Below are positions 24,325 to 32,525 of a stretch of DNA of 64,000 nucleotides, in pieces (position 1 is the first letter of the stretch; each line of letters starts with the position of its first letter). The translations under genes and the position numbers were made by a program. The stretch comes from Rothia halotolerans (GTDB lineage Bacteria; Actinomycetota; Actinomycetes; Actinomycetales; Micrococcaceae), in the NCBI RefSeq assembly GCF_004136635.1, contig NZ_NOIU01000004.1:186001-250000 (forward strand). The letters are read 5' to 3'. Under the pieces are notes generated by a model. That model searched no databases. It worked only from the letters and a program-made list of their open reading frames with translations, and was not told the origin of the DNA.

Positions 24325-25871
24325 ATTTCCTGACCCGTGCTGCCCTCGGGACCCTCCATCGGCCGCTCGTTCCCGGCCTCGCCCTGACGCGGGCGGTCGA
24401 GTGGGATGTCCAGACCGAAGCGGTTCCCAAGATCCTCGCCCGATTCGATCCAGGCCGTGCCTCCATGCGCATTCGCAACGGCCTTGACCATGGCCAATCC
24501 GAGGCCCATTCCAGAATCCTCGGCTCCCTTCCCCTCGGAGCGGTAGCTCTCGAACAGGGTGCGGGCCTCTTCCTGCTCCAGCTCCGGGCCCGGGTCGGCC
24601 ACCCAGAAGCTCACCCATTTTTTCTCGTCCGAGAGAGAGGAGCCGATCCTGATCTCGTCCTGAGAGCCGCTGTGGGTGACGGCGTTGCGCGCGAGCTGGA
24701 GCATGGCCTCCCGCACCCGCTGCGGGTCCAGCCAGCCCCACCCGGTCGCTGCCGCCTCGAGGACCCAGCGACGATCGGTCGAAAGCCCCGCCGCCTCGGC
24801 GAAGACCTCACCGGTAACCTCTTTCAGCGAGGTCTCCCGCAGGGAGAGGAAGCTCGGGTCATCGGCCTGGGCCAGTATCTCCAGGCTCATCAGGGTTTCC
24901 TTCATGCGTCGCAGCTGACGCTGAGCCTCGAGCGTAGCGCGCTGTCTCTCGTCTGCCGTCAGCCATTCCCGTGAGAGGACCTTGATGGCGCGGGAGGCCT
25001 CCTGGCGGGGACCGTTCAGACGTCCTCGAGCCTCCGCGATGAAGTGACGCTGGGATGCATAGGCTCGTTCGACGCGTTCCAGCATGCTGTTCAAGGTGAC
25101 AGCCAACTGGGAGACATCGTCCTGGCCCTCGACCGGTATGCGTGCCGAGAGGTCTCGAGCATTCACCGATTCGGCCACCTCACGCATCACGCGGATCGGC
25201 TGCATGATTCGGCCGGCCACGAGCCACGCGATCCCTGCGGTGAGGAGCAGCCCTCCCGCTGCAACACCGATGAGCAGGACAACCTGCCTATTGACTTCGC
25301 GGACCTCGGCCTGAGTGAACTGCGCGACGACGAGCGTTCCCTCGGCTGGTTCCCCCTCCGGGAGGTTCTGGGCCGTTATGCTTGCCTTGCCCCAGCGGAT
25401 CTCTCCCTTTTCCGTCTCGGTCACACCGGATGGCCCTGGGGCGTCGAGGATCGCATTGAGCTGGCCGTGGTCCTGCGCGAGGGTCTCTCCCGCATCCTCC
25501 TCCGCGTTGTCGGTGAAGAGCACCTCCGGCCCCGCCACTGAGATGATCGCCTCGCCGGTGGCAGGCGTCTGCTTCTCGAGGTGCTGTTCCATCAGGTTGC
25601 CCATGGAGGTGAAAGGCTGGGCCGTATTCGGATCCACACCCTGCTCTGCGAAGAGCCGGAATTCCTCCACTTCCTGCGTGACCCCGGCGTTGGCGTCCTC
25701 TGCCACTCGATTCAACAGCACCGAGCGCATGGTGATGGTGGTGGCGAACAATGCTAACGCAGTGGTTAGCACGATCCACCCCACGATACGCCATCGAGCC
25801 GAGGTCCTACTGGCCAAGTGTTGGGACCGGTCATCACCGGGCGCCGAGCTTGTGTCCTTACGAGTCGTCAT
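24321..25871 (-). CDS. Sensor histidine kinase-like protein lacking the phospho-acceptor histidine
   Basis: A 516-residue membrane sensor: helix 1 at about 28-50, an extracytoplasmic domain to about 215, helix 2 (LLIGVAAGGLLLTAGIAW), HAMP, a dimerisation segment and a HATPase_c domain. The H-box region reads RHFIAEARGRLNGPRQE at 275-291, where relatives have FVADASHELRTPL. The histidine position (283) is glycine. The N-box (RNAVTHS) and the G2-type loop GMGLGLAMV are kept, while the DxGxG box is altered to DPGPE. ATG 25871 overlaps the preceding small gene by 14 nt. No response-regulator gene is present nearby. It may bind ATP or act by protein contact with the transporter rather than by phosphotransfer. 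Confidence 0.75.
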   Translation of the reverse strand: MTTRKDTSSAPGDDRSQHLASRTSARWRIVGWIVLTTALALFATTITMRSVLLNRVAEDANAGVTQEVEEFRLFAEQGVDPNTAQPFTSMGNLMEQHLEKQTPATGEAIISVAGPEVLFTDNAEEDAGETLAQDHGQLNAILDAPGPSGVTETEKGEIRWGKASITAQNLPEGEPAEGTLVVAQFTQAEVREVNRQVVLLIGVAAGGLLLTAGIAWLVAGRIMQPIRVMREVAESVNARDLSARIPVEGQDDVSQLAVTLNSMLERVERAYASQRHFIAEARGRLNGPRQEASRAIKVLSREWLTADERQRATLEAQRQLRRMKETLMSLEILAQADDPSFLSLRETSLKEVTGEVFAEAAGLSTDRRWVLEAAATGWGWLDPQRVREAMLQLARNAVTHSGSQDEIRIGSSLSDEKKWVSFWVADPGPELEQEEARTLFESYRSEGKGAEDSGMGLGLAMVKAVANAHGGTAWIESGEDLGNRFGLDIPLDRPRQGEAGNERPMEGPEGSTGQEI

Positions 25872-26196
25872 CATCTGGGCTCTCGTCATCGTCCGTGTCG
25901 TCTTCGTCGGACTGTTCTGCCGGAACGGGGACTTGCCCGGCTGGTTGAGGTTCTGGCGGCACTTGCCGCGAATCAGGTGGTGACGATGGGGGAGGGGTCC
26001 CGGAAGGGTTCTCGGACGGCTGGGCGGCATCGGGAATGGGGCGGGTTTCCGGCTGTGGATCCTGAACTATCTCAACCGATATCACTTCATCGGACAAGAA
26101 GGGAGGGGGCGCCGAAGCAGAGAGCGCTCGGGAACCTAAAGCCAGCAGAATGGGCACCACAAGGACTCCGAGGAGTAGGCAGAGGCGTCGAATCAT
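25858..26196 (-). CDS. Small membrane-anchored protein with Pro-rich and acidic tail
   Basis: A 112-residue protein. One hydrophobic N-terminal segment (LCLLLGVLVVPILLALGSRAL) acts as anchor or signal. A Pro/Gln/Glu-rich linker follows, and the last 17 residues are almost all Asp, Glu and Ser. It is the first gene of the glycerate operon and overlaps the sensor gene by 14 nt, so it may be an accessory subunit of that sensor. I do not recognise a family. Confidence 0.6.
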   Translation of the reverse strand: MIRRLCLLLGVLVVPILLALGSRALSASAPPPFLSDEVISVEIVQDPQPETRPIPDAAQPSENPSGTPPPSSPPDSRQVPPEPQPAGQVPVPAEQSDEDDTDDDESPDDDDS

Positions 26197-26233
26197 GAAG
26201 GCGGTCCCGTTTCGCAGCAGCCAGGAATGGTTA

Positions 26234-26246
26234 CTATTAATAATAG
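26234..26246. promoter_or_regulatory. Palindrome in the A/T-rich promoter region of the glycerate operon
   Basis: CTATTA A TAATAG is a perfect 6-1-6 inverted repeat 38 bp upstream of the first gene, inside an A/T-rich stretch of about 120 bp that must hold the promoter. It is a plausible operator. Confidence 0.4.
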
Positions 26247-26329
26247 AAAAACAATGTTCCTCAGCGTATCATCCAAAGCTTCCGACGGGTGAGGAAAATC
26301 TGAATAAGTTTACCTAAAATTTGCAAAGT

Positions 26330-26835
26330 TCAATCTCTATTAAACAACCATGTTGGAGGCGCCAACTCTGCCGCTAAGTTTGTAGCAAGACACCCTAGGC
26401 GCTCATTCAGGAGGTCTCTCGTGACGGCCTCCCCGGTACAAGTCGAATGAGGGAGCGGTGCACCACCATGCATCCGCTGAGCATCAAGGTGACCCTCAAG
26501 ACGGGGTGAAGAGATGGTCCCAGCCCTCGTCAGCGCCCTCGACGTCTTGTCGTTGACGTAGAAGGTCGCTGGCACATCGCGATCGGCGAGCACGTCGAGA
26601 ACAGCAACGGCGTCGGTATCGGTGGGGCCGTCCTCGAAGGTGAGCACCGCGACCTTTTCGACTGTCCCCACTCGATTGACGAGACTTTCTGCGATCTCCC
26701 ATGAGCGTGTTTGAACGAGGCGGGGATGCCGTAACCTGCCACGAGTATGAGCACGGTCATTATCGCTCCGAGGGGGATTCTGCCGCGCCTTCTTCGAGGG
26801 GGCGGACGGCGCACCGGAGTTATGAGACTTAGCAT
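26330..26835 (-). pseudogene. Frameshifted polysaccharide deacetylase (NodB-type) gene
   Basis: An N-terminal frame on the minus strand reads RIPLGAIMTVLILVAGYGIPA, written in parts (GRIPLGAIMTVLILVAGYG), a membrane anchor. After a shift near 26690 the frame reads VEKVAVLTFEDGPTDTDA followed by VLADRDVPATFYV, matching the NodB motif TFDDGP and the VPATFFV strand. The metal-binding HxxxH motif and the remainder are not recognisable. It is truncated and inactive. Confidence 0.7.
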
Positions 26836-27236
26836 CAGTTGAAGCAGGGCCGGACGGTGTGGCCAACGGGGCTCGTGCGGAGGACCACCGGGTCGCGCGC
26901 AGCACCACGTGACCGATGTCGAGGAGGACACTTCAGCAGACCTCCTGGAGGACAGCGGCCTTCCCAGACGAGTCACGACCTCCATGCTGGCCGGCCCGGG
27001 CCTGGCACGATAACCGTGGGCCTACTGCCTCACTGGTTCTGCCGCAGGAGCATCAGGGCCTCAGAAACACGCTGATCTAGGCTGGGCCGCTTTCGTCCCG
27101 GCCCGGATGAGGATCTGGGCGAAGCTCAGTCTGTCGATCTTGCAGCCCTGACCGCCGCGCGACCCACGCACTGTGCAGGACCTGCTGGGCAGCGGGGCCA
27201 CGTCATCCATCGTGGGATCCCGAGCCCAACGCAGAA

Positions 27237-27268
27237 GATCCCGCCCCGGCCATGGCCGGAACGGGATC
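27237..27268 (-). terminator. Hairpin downstream of tRNA-Lys
   Basis: GATCCCG (27237-27243) pairs with CGGGATC (27262-27268) around an inner CGGCC/GGCCG stem. On the minus strand it lies 9 nt after the tRNA 3' end and is followed by TTCT. Confidence 0.55.
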
Positions 27269-27276
27269 CTCCTCTG

Positions 27277-27349
27277 TGCGCCCCGTGGGGCTCGAACCCA
27301 CGACCCACGGATTAAAAGTCCGATGCTCTACCAACTGAGCTAGAGGCGC
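27277..27349 (-). tRNA. tRNA-Lys (anticodon UUU)
   Basis: A 73-nt cloverleaf on the minus strand. The acceptor stem is GCGCCTC/GGGGCGC with discriminator A. The D arm is AGCTCAGTTGGTAGAGC, the anticodon loop CTTTTAA (TTT), and the T arm contains GGTTCGAGCC. CCA is not encoded. Its 3' end faces the accessory region to the left. Confidence 0.96.
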
Positions 27350-27477
27350 ACGCTCCGCTGCGCAGAGCACTCCCACTGTACACGAGCGGGAAGGGGGCCA
27401 GCTAACGGGGGAGGGGCCCGGAGCAGGGAGACGACGTCGTTCTCCGCCGCGCCCTCCCGCCCCTTAGGGTGGTCCCC

Positions 27478-29316
27478 ATGGAGTCACCGATCAGGCAGTA
27501 CCTGGCCAACGTCCACCGGAGCCTGAGCGTCCTCGATGAGGGGCAGCCCAGCCACTCGACGCCGGTGCTCTCGGAGGGGAACCCGGACAGCTTCGGGATC
27601 GCGATCGCCACCGTGGACGGGCACGTCTACGAGGTCGGCGAGACCGCCGAGGAGTTCACCGTCCAGTCGATCTCCAAGGCTCTCTCCTACGGGATCGCGC
27701 TGCAGGACCACGGCTTCGAGTACGTGGACGAGCGGATCGACGTCGAGCCCTCCGGGGACGCCTTCAACGAGATCTCGCTGCAGACCAACGGCCGGCCGGA
27801 CAACCCGCTCATCAACGCCGGCGCCATCGCGACGACGGCGCTGATCGACCCGCGCGACGAGGGCCGGGCCCCGCGCATCCTCGAGGCCTACGGCAGGTAC
27901 GCCGGCCGGGAGCTGGAGGTGAACCGGGCCTCGCACGAGCAGGAGAGCCGCTACGGGGACCGCAACCGGGCGATGGGCTACCTGATGAAGTCCTTCGGGA
28001 TCATCGAGGGCGACGTCGAGCAGGCGCTGGACGACTACTTCTTCCAGTGCTCGATCTCGGTCACCACCCGGGACCTCGCGATCATGTCCGCGACCCTGGC
28101 CAACAACGGCGTCAACCCCGTGACCGGCGAGCAGGTCGCCCCGCCGGAGGTCAACGCCCGGGTGCTCTCGGTCATGTCCACGTGCGGGATGTACGACGAC
28201 TCGGGGCACTGGATGACGGAAGTCGGGATCCCGGCCAAGTCCGGCATCGGCGGCGGCATCATCGCGGTCCTCTCCGGCGAGATGGGGCTGGCCGTGTACT
28301 CGCCGCCGCTGGACGAGCACGGCAACAGCGTGCGCGGCGTCGAGGCCTGCCGCCGCCTCTCCGACGACCTCCAGCTGCACTTCGCCCACGCCACCGCCGC
28401 CGCGCAGGCCACCGTCCGCGGCGTGTACCCGATCTCCGAGTCGCCCTCCCAGGTGCGGCGCAACCAGGAGGCCCAGGACGTGCTGGACGAGTACGCGGCG
28501 CGGGCCGTGGTGGTGGAGCTGCAGGGCGACCTGATGTTCGCCGCCGTCGACTCCGCGGTGCGCGCGATCATCGACGCGGCGGAGGAGGACGTCGTCACCG
28601 TGATCGTGGACGGCCGCCGCGTCGGCAAGGTGCTCGACGCCTCCGGGGAGCTCTTCCGGAACCTGCGGGAGAGCTTCGCCGCGGAGGGGCGGGAACTGGC
28701 CGTCGTCGATCCCGAGTCCCTGCTGCCGCTGCCGGAGGGGATCAGGACGTTCAACACCAAGGACAGCGCGGCGGCGTGGGCCGAGGACCTCATCATCGAG
28801 CGCTACGGCTCCGAGGACACCCGGCCCGAGCGGGTGGGTCTGCTGGACAGCCCGCTCGCCGCCCACATCTCCGCGGAGGACCGGCAGCGGCTGGGCGGGC
28901 TGCTCGAGCGCCGCTCGGCACGCGAGGGGGAGGAGATCCTCGCTCCGGGAGAGGGCTTCGCGGGAATCCACATGATCATCTCCGGGCGGGTCCGGCAGAC
29001 CCTGCCGGTGCGCATGGACGAGGCGGGGGACCGCCCCAGCGGCGACGCCGAGCGGGAGGAGATCACCGTCGGCGAGCTCTCCCCGGGGATGACCTTCGGC
29101 GAGGGCTGCCTCGGATTCGAGGACCGGCAGGTCCTGCGCGTCACGGCCCTGGACGACGTCGAGTACTTCCTGCTGCCCGCCGACGCCCTCGAGCGACTGG
29201 ACCGGGAGGATCCCGCCTTCGGCCTGCTGCTGTGGCAGGCCATCGCCCGCGAGGGGTACCGCCAGGTGGGCCAGCAGCTGCGGGAGATCGGGCTGCGTAC
29301 GAGCCAGATGGGCTGA
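27478..29316 (+). CDS. glsA: Glutaminase fused to STAS and cyclic-nucleotide-binding-like domains
   Basis: A 612-residue protein. Residues 1-310 are a serine-dependent glutaminase that converts glutamine to glutamate and ammonia (FTVQSISKALSYG with the catalytic SxxK, INAGAIATTAL, YFFQCSISVTTRDLA, SGIGGGIIAVLSG). Residues about 340-450 are a STAS-like domain (AVVVELQGDLMFA). The C-terminal part resembles a cNMP-binding beta-barrel (GIHMIISGRVRQTL, GMTFGEGCLGF). E. coli GlsA is about 310 residues; longer STAS-carrying versions are known from Micrococcus-type bacteria. ATG 27478 lacks a Shine-Dalgarno, but TAGGGT ends 7 nt upstream, so the mRNA is probably leaderless. Confidence 0.9.
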   Translation: MESPIRQYLANVHRSLSVLDEGQPSHSTPVLSEGNPDSFGIAIATVDGHVYEVGETAEEFTVQSISKALSYGIALQDHGFEYVDERIDVEPSGDAFNEISLQTNGRPDNPLINAGAIATTALIDPRDEGRAPRILEAYGRYAGRELEVNRASHEQESRYGDRNRAMGYLMKSFGIIEGDVEQALDDYFFQCSISVTTRDLAIMSATLANNGVNPVTGEQVAPPEVNARVLSVMSTCGMYDDSGHWMTEVGIPAKSGIGGGIIAVLSGEMGLAVYSPPLDEHGNSVRGVEACRRLSDDLQLHFAHATAAAQATVRGVYPISESPSQVRRNQEAQDVLDEYAARAVVVELQGDLMFAAVDSAVRAIIDAAEEDVVTVIVDGRRVGKVLDASGELFRNLRESFAAEGRELAVVDPESLLPLPEGIRTFNTKDSAAAWAEDLIIERYGSEDTRPERVGLLDSPLAAHISAEDRQRLGGLLERRSAREGEEILAPGEGFAGIHMIISGRVRQTLPVRMDEAGDRPSGDAEREEITVGELSPGMTFGEGCLGFEDRQVLRVTALDDVEYFLLPADALERLDREDPAFGLLLWQAIAREGYRQVGQQLREIGLRTSQMG

Positions 29317-29426
29317 GCCGGGCCGGGACGCCTAGAGGGACGGAGCTGGGCCGGGGCGTGCCGACGGGCAGGGAAGCTGAAGCCACCCCGGACACCTCCC
29401 GGCGGACAGGCGTAGGCTTAGGACCG

Positions 29427-30119
29427 ATGTCTTCCGCAGAACGCCACCACAAGCCCGTGAAGTTCTCCCCGGACCTCTTCGACCGCTGGGAGGGCGGGGA
29501 GGACCCGGAGACGGTCTCCCAGGCCGCCCACTCCTCGGCGTGGGCCATCCTCAGCCAGGGGCGCGAGAACCGCGACCCGGAGGTGACCGCGCGCCTGGTG
29601 GAGTTCACGGACCGCTACGGCCTGGACGCCATCGCCGAGATGTGGGCCGAGGCCCCCGGCGTCTCGCTGCCCGGGGCGCTGTGGCGGATCTACGCCCTGC
29701 GCGACACCGTGCGCCGCAACCCCGGCACGGTGGGCAGGTACTACGAGCTCGGGCAGGGCAGCGCCCAGGTCTCCCGGGTGGTCGCCGGCGTGGCCGACCC
29801 GCCGGCGGCCGAGGAGCTGTGCCGCACCGTGGACGCGATCCTCACCGGCGCGTACACGGGGGAGTTCGACGTCGCGCTGGAGCGGTTCGCGGCCTTCTGC
29901 CGCGTCGTCGCGCTCGGCCAGGCGGCGGCGGCCGACCGGAACGACGTCGCCGTCCACCCCGCGGGCACCGCCGCCGGCGCCCGCGCGAGCGAGTTCTTCA
30001 CCGCCCCCGGCTCGAGCCGCCGGGGAGCGCGGATGACCCGCGCCTCCCGCCGGCTGGTCACGACCGCCGAGGAGCTGGAGTCCGCGGCGAGCGCGTGGAG
30101 GCACGGGCAGCTCGACTGA
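29427..30119 (+). CDS. Conserved actinobacterial protein of unknown function
   Basis: A 230-residue, mostly helical, soluble protein starting SSAERHHKPVKFSPDLFDRW. It has no catalytic motif I recognise and no membrane segment. The ATG is chosen because TAGGCT lies 8 nt upstream with no Shine-Dalgarno, the leaderless pattern also seen for glsA. It stands alone between glsA and the convergent cls gene. Helical composition and a basic C-terminal segment (SSRRGARMTRASRRL) would fit a nucleic-acid-binding protein, but this is only a guess. Confidence 0.75.
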   Translation: MSSAERHHKPVKFSPDLFDRWEGGEDPETVSQAAHSSAWAILSQGRENRDPEVTARLVEFTDRYGLDAIAEMWAEAPGVSLPGALWRIYALRDTVRRNPGTVGRYYELGQGSAQVSRVVAGVADPPAAEELCRTVDAILTGAYTGEFDVALERFAAFCRVVALGQAAAADRNDVAVHPAGTAAGARASEFFTAPGSSRRGARMTRASRRLVTTAEELESAASAWRHGQLD

Positions 30120-30167
30120 GCGGCGGGAGCGGCCGGCGCGGCGTGCGGCCTCGCCCGCGGCCCGCCC

Positions 30168-31643
30168 CTACAGCAGCGCCGAGGTGAGCCGGCAGATGTT
30201 CTCCGTGACCTTCTGGCGGAGCGGGCGGCGCAGCCACTCGGCGTAGTCGAGCTCCTCGCAGACCTCGAAGTACTCCTTGGCCAGCTCGTTGACCTGGGAG
30301 GCCACGGTCTTGTCCAGGATCAGCATCGAGACCTCCAGGTTCAGCGAGAAGGAGCGCTGGTCCATGTTCGAGGAGCCGATGAGGGAGACGTCGTCGTCCA
30401 CCACCATGAACTTGGTGTGCAGGACCGTCGGCGCGGGGTAGAGCTGGATCTTGACGCCCATGTGCAGCAGGCTCGCGTAGTAGGAGCGCTGGCCGTAGTG
30501 GGGGAAGAACTTGTCGCCCTTGGCGCAGACGATCAGCGTGACGTCGATGCCCGACTGCGCCGCGGTGGTCAGCGCCATCTTCAGCGAGTCGTCCGGGACG
30601 AAGTACGGGCTGCAGATGATGATCCTGCGCTCGGCGTTGTAGATCAGGTGGTTGATCAGCCGCAGGTTGTTCTCCGTCTCGAACCCGGGGCCGGAGGGGA
30701 CCACCTGGGCCATCGCTCCGGAGTCGAGCGAGGGGAGGTCCTGGTCCGCCTCCTCGAGGAGCAGGTCGCCGGTCTCGGCGTACCAGTCGGAGAGGAACAG
30801 CGCGTTGAGCTCCGAGACCATGGGGCCGCGGATGTCCAGCATCAGGTCCTTCCACGCCCGGTTCCGGCGCCGGTTCTTCCTCTTGTTGTAGGACCTGTCG
30901 ATGATGTTCTGCGAGCCGGAGAAGCCCACCAGGCCGTCCACCACCAGGATCTTGCGGTGGTTGCGCAGGTCGGGCCGCTGGTACTCTCCGCGCCAGGGGC
31001 GCAGGGGCAGCATCCGCCGCCAGGGCAGGCCCGCCCGGTCCAGCATCTTGACCAGCTCCGAGTAGCCGGGGTAGCCGAGCGAGCCCATGTGGTCGATCAG
31101 GACGCGGACCTTGACGCCGCGCTGGTGGGCCCGGAAGAGGGCGTCCAGCAGGGGCGCGCTCGAGGTGTCGTAGGCCACGATGTAGCACTCGAAGTGGACG
31201 TACTCCTCGGCGTCGTCCACGGCCTTCGCCATGACCTTCATGGACTCGTGGTTGTCCGGCAGCAGCGCGAACTCGTTGCCGCCCGCCATGGGGAGCGAGC
31301 CGAGCCGGTAGTTCAGGATCGCCGAGGCGAGGTCCGACTCGCGCAGGTGCCCCTGGGCGCCCAGGACCGGCCTGTTCCCGGTCCGCTCACGGACCAGCTC
31401 GTTCATCCGGGACTGCCGCTCCCTGCGGTTCTTGGGCAGGTACCGTGACCCGATGACGATGAAGATCAGGATGCCCACGTAGGGCAGCAGGAAGATCGCC
31501 ATCAGCCATCCCAGCGCCACCGAGGGCTTGCGGTTGTACGGGATCCAGCACAGCGCGATGATGCGGATGATGATGTCCAGCGCGAAGATGATGCTGTCGA
31601 CCCACCCGGGGAACCATGGGATGTTCAGCAGGGAGAAGTTCAC
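30168..31643 (-). CDS. cls: Cardiolipin synthase
   Basis: A 491-residue phospholipase D-family protein with two N-terminal membrane helices (about 15-65) and two HxKxxxxD motifs: RNHRKILVVD (His229) and LHTKFMVVD (His409). This is the architecture of bacterial cardiolipin synthases, which join two phosphatidylglycerols into cardiolipin and release glycerol. The start codon at 31643 is a GTG that begins the typical short N-terminal amphipathic segment. It converges with the hypothetical gene at 29427. Confidence 0.92.
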   Translation of the reverse strand: MNFSLLNIPWFPGWVDSIIFALDIIIRIIALCWIPYNRKPSVALGWLMAIFLLPYVGILIFIVIGSRYLPKNRRERQSRMNELVRERTGNRPVLGAQGHLRESDLASAILNYRLGSLPMAGGNEFALLPDNHESMKVMAKAVDDAEEYVHFECYIVAYDTSSAPLLDALFRAHQRGVKVRVLIDHMGSLGYPGYSELVKMLDRAGLPWRRMLPLRPWRGEYQRPDLRNHRKILVVDGLVGFSGSQNIIDRSYNKRKNRRRNRAWKDLMLDIRGPMVSELNALFLSDWYAETGDLLLEEADQDLPSLDSGAMAQVVPSGPGFETENNLRLINHLIYNAERRIIICSPYFVPDDSLKMALTTAAQSGIDVTLIVCAKGDKFFPHYGQRSYYASLLHMGVKIQLYPAPTVLHTKFMVVDDDVSLIGSSNMDQRSFSLNLEVSMLILDKTVASQVNELAKEYFEVCEELDYAEWLRRPLRQKVTENICRLTSALL

Positions 31644-31697
31644 CCGGACCAGTGTACGGGACGAGGTGCGTCCGCCCTCGTCACCGAATCGGGGGTC

Positions 31698-32525
31698 TCA
31701 GGCGGGACGGCGCGGGGAGCGGGACGAGGCCGCGCGGGCGACGGCCGCCACGATGCACGCCGCCGTCACCAGGAGGTTGATGAGGACGCTGATCATCTCG
31801 GGGGTCCCGGTGCTCAGCGCGTCCCGGCCGGAGCCGGCCGCCGCGGGGAACAGGAAGGGGATCGCGTTGAGGTAGACGTTGATGCCCGCGCCGTCGGCGC
31901 TGATGCCCTTCCAGAACATGCCGCCGCCCGGCTCGATCACCAGCGTCGTGATCGCGCTCTGCACGGCGGTGACCGCGAGGTAGCTCAGCCAGCCCGTCAG
32001 CAGGTACAGCGCCCGCGATCCGATGCGCGTGAGCAGCGAGGCCGCGGCGACCATGAGGGCGCAGAAGGCGATGGCCCCCGTCGCGGCCTCGAGCCCGTAG
32101 ACGGCAGCCGCGGTGAGGGCCCGCTCCGGATCCCCGGTCCCCGCCAGGTGCTCGATGAGCACGACGCCGGCCTGGATGACCGTGAGGAACACGACCGTCA
32201 TGACCGTGGGCGGCACGGCCCGCTGGAGCCGGTCCGCGAGCCCGGAGGGCAGCCCGGGGAAGCTCTCCGGGCGGGGCCACAGCAGCACGAGGAAGCCCGA
32301 GTAGAGGACGAGCACCAGCCAGGTGATCGTCTGGATGAGCGGCAGCGCCTCGTGCAGGGAGGAGGGAGCGCCGGCGATGTCCTGCGCCAGCCGGTCCACG
32401 GTGGCGCTGCCCCAGACCACCAGCAGTCCCGCCCAGTACAGCGGGGTGTGCTTGAACAGCCCGGTCCAGGGGCCGGGGCTGCGCACGGGCGTGGCTCGCA
32501 ATTCGGGCAGGCCGTTGTGCGTCAT
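31698..32525 (-). CDS. Conserved multi-pass membrane protein
   Basis: A 275-residue integral membrane protein with about seven hydrophobic segments (for example LIQTITWLVLVLYSGFLVLL and MISVLINLLVTAACIVAAVA). No family is recognised. Its ATG overlaps the stop of the 948-residue gene by 4 nt (ATGA), so the two are translationally coupled and probably work together at the membrane. Confidence 0.75.
   Translation of the reverse strand: MTHNGLPELRATPVRSPGPWTGLFKHTPLYWAGLLVVWGSATVDRLAQDIAGAPSSLHEALPLIQTITWLVLVLYSGFLVLLWPRPESFPGLPSGLADRLQRAVPPTVMTVVFLTVIQAGVVLIEHLAGTGDPERALTAAAVYGLEAATGAIAFCALMVAAASLLTRIGSRALYLLTGWLSYLAVTAVQSAITTLVIEPGGGMFWKGISADGAGINVYLNAIPFLFPAAAGSGRDALSTGTPEMISVLINLLVTAACIVAAVARAASSRSPRRPA

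Noticed and set aside
24741-24741. Far-upstream start for the DASS transporter
   Set aside because: The extra 139 codons are antisense-like low-complexity sequence inside the sensor gene; ATG 24324 overlaps the sensor stop, as in the rest of the operon.
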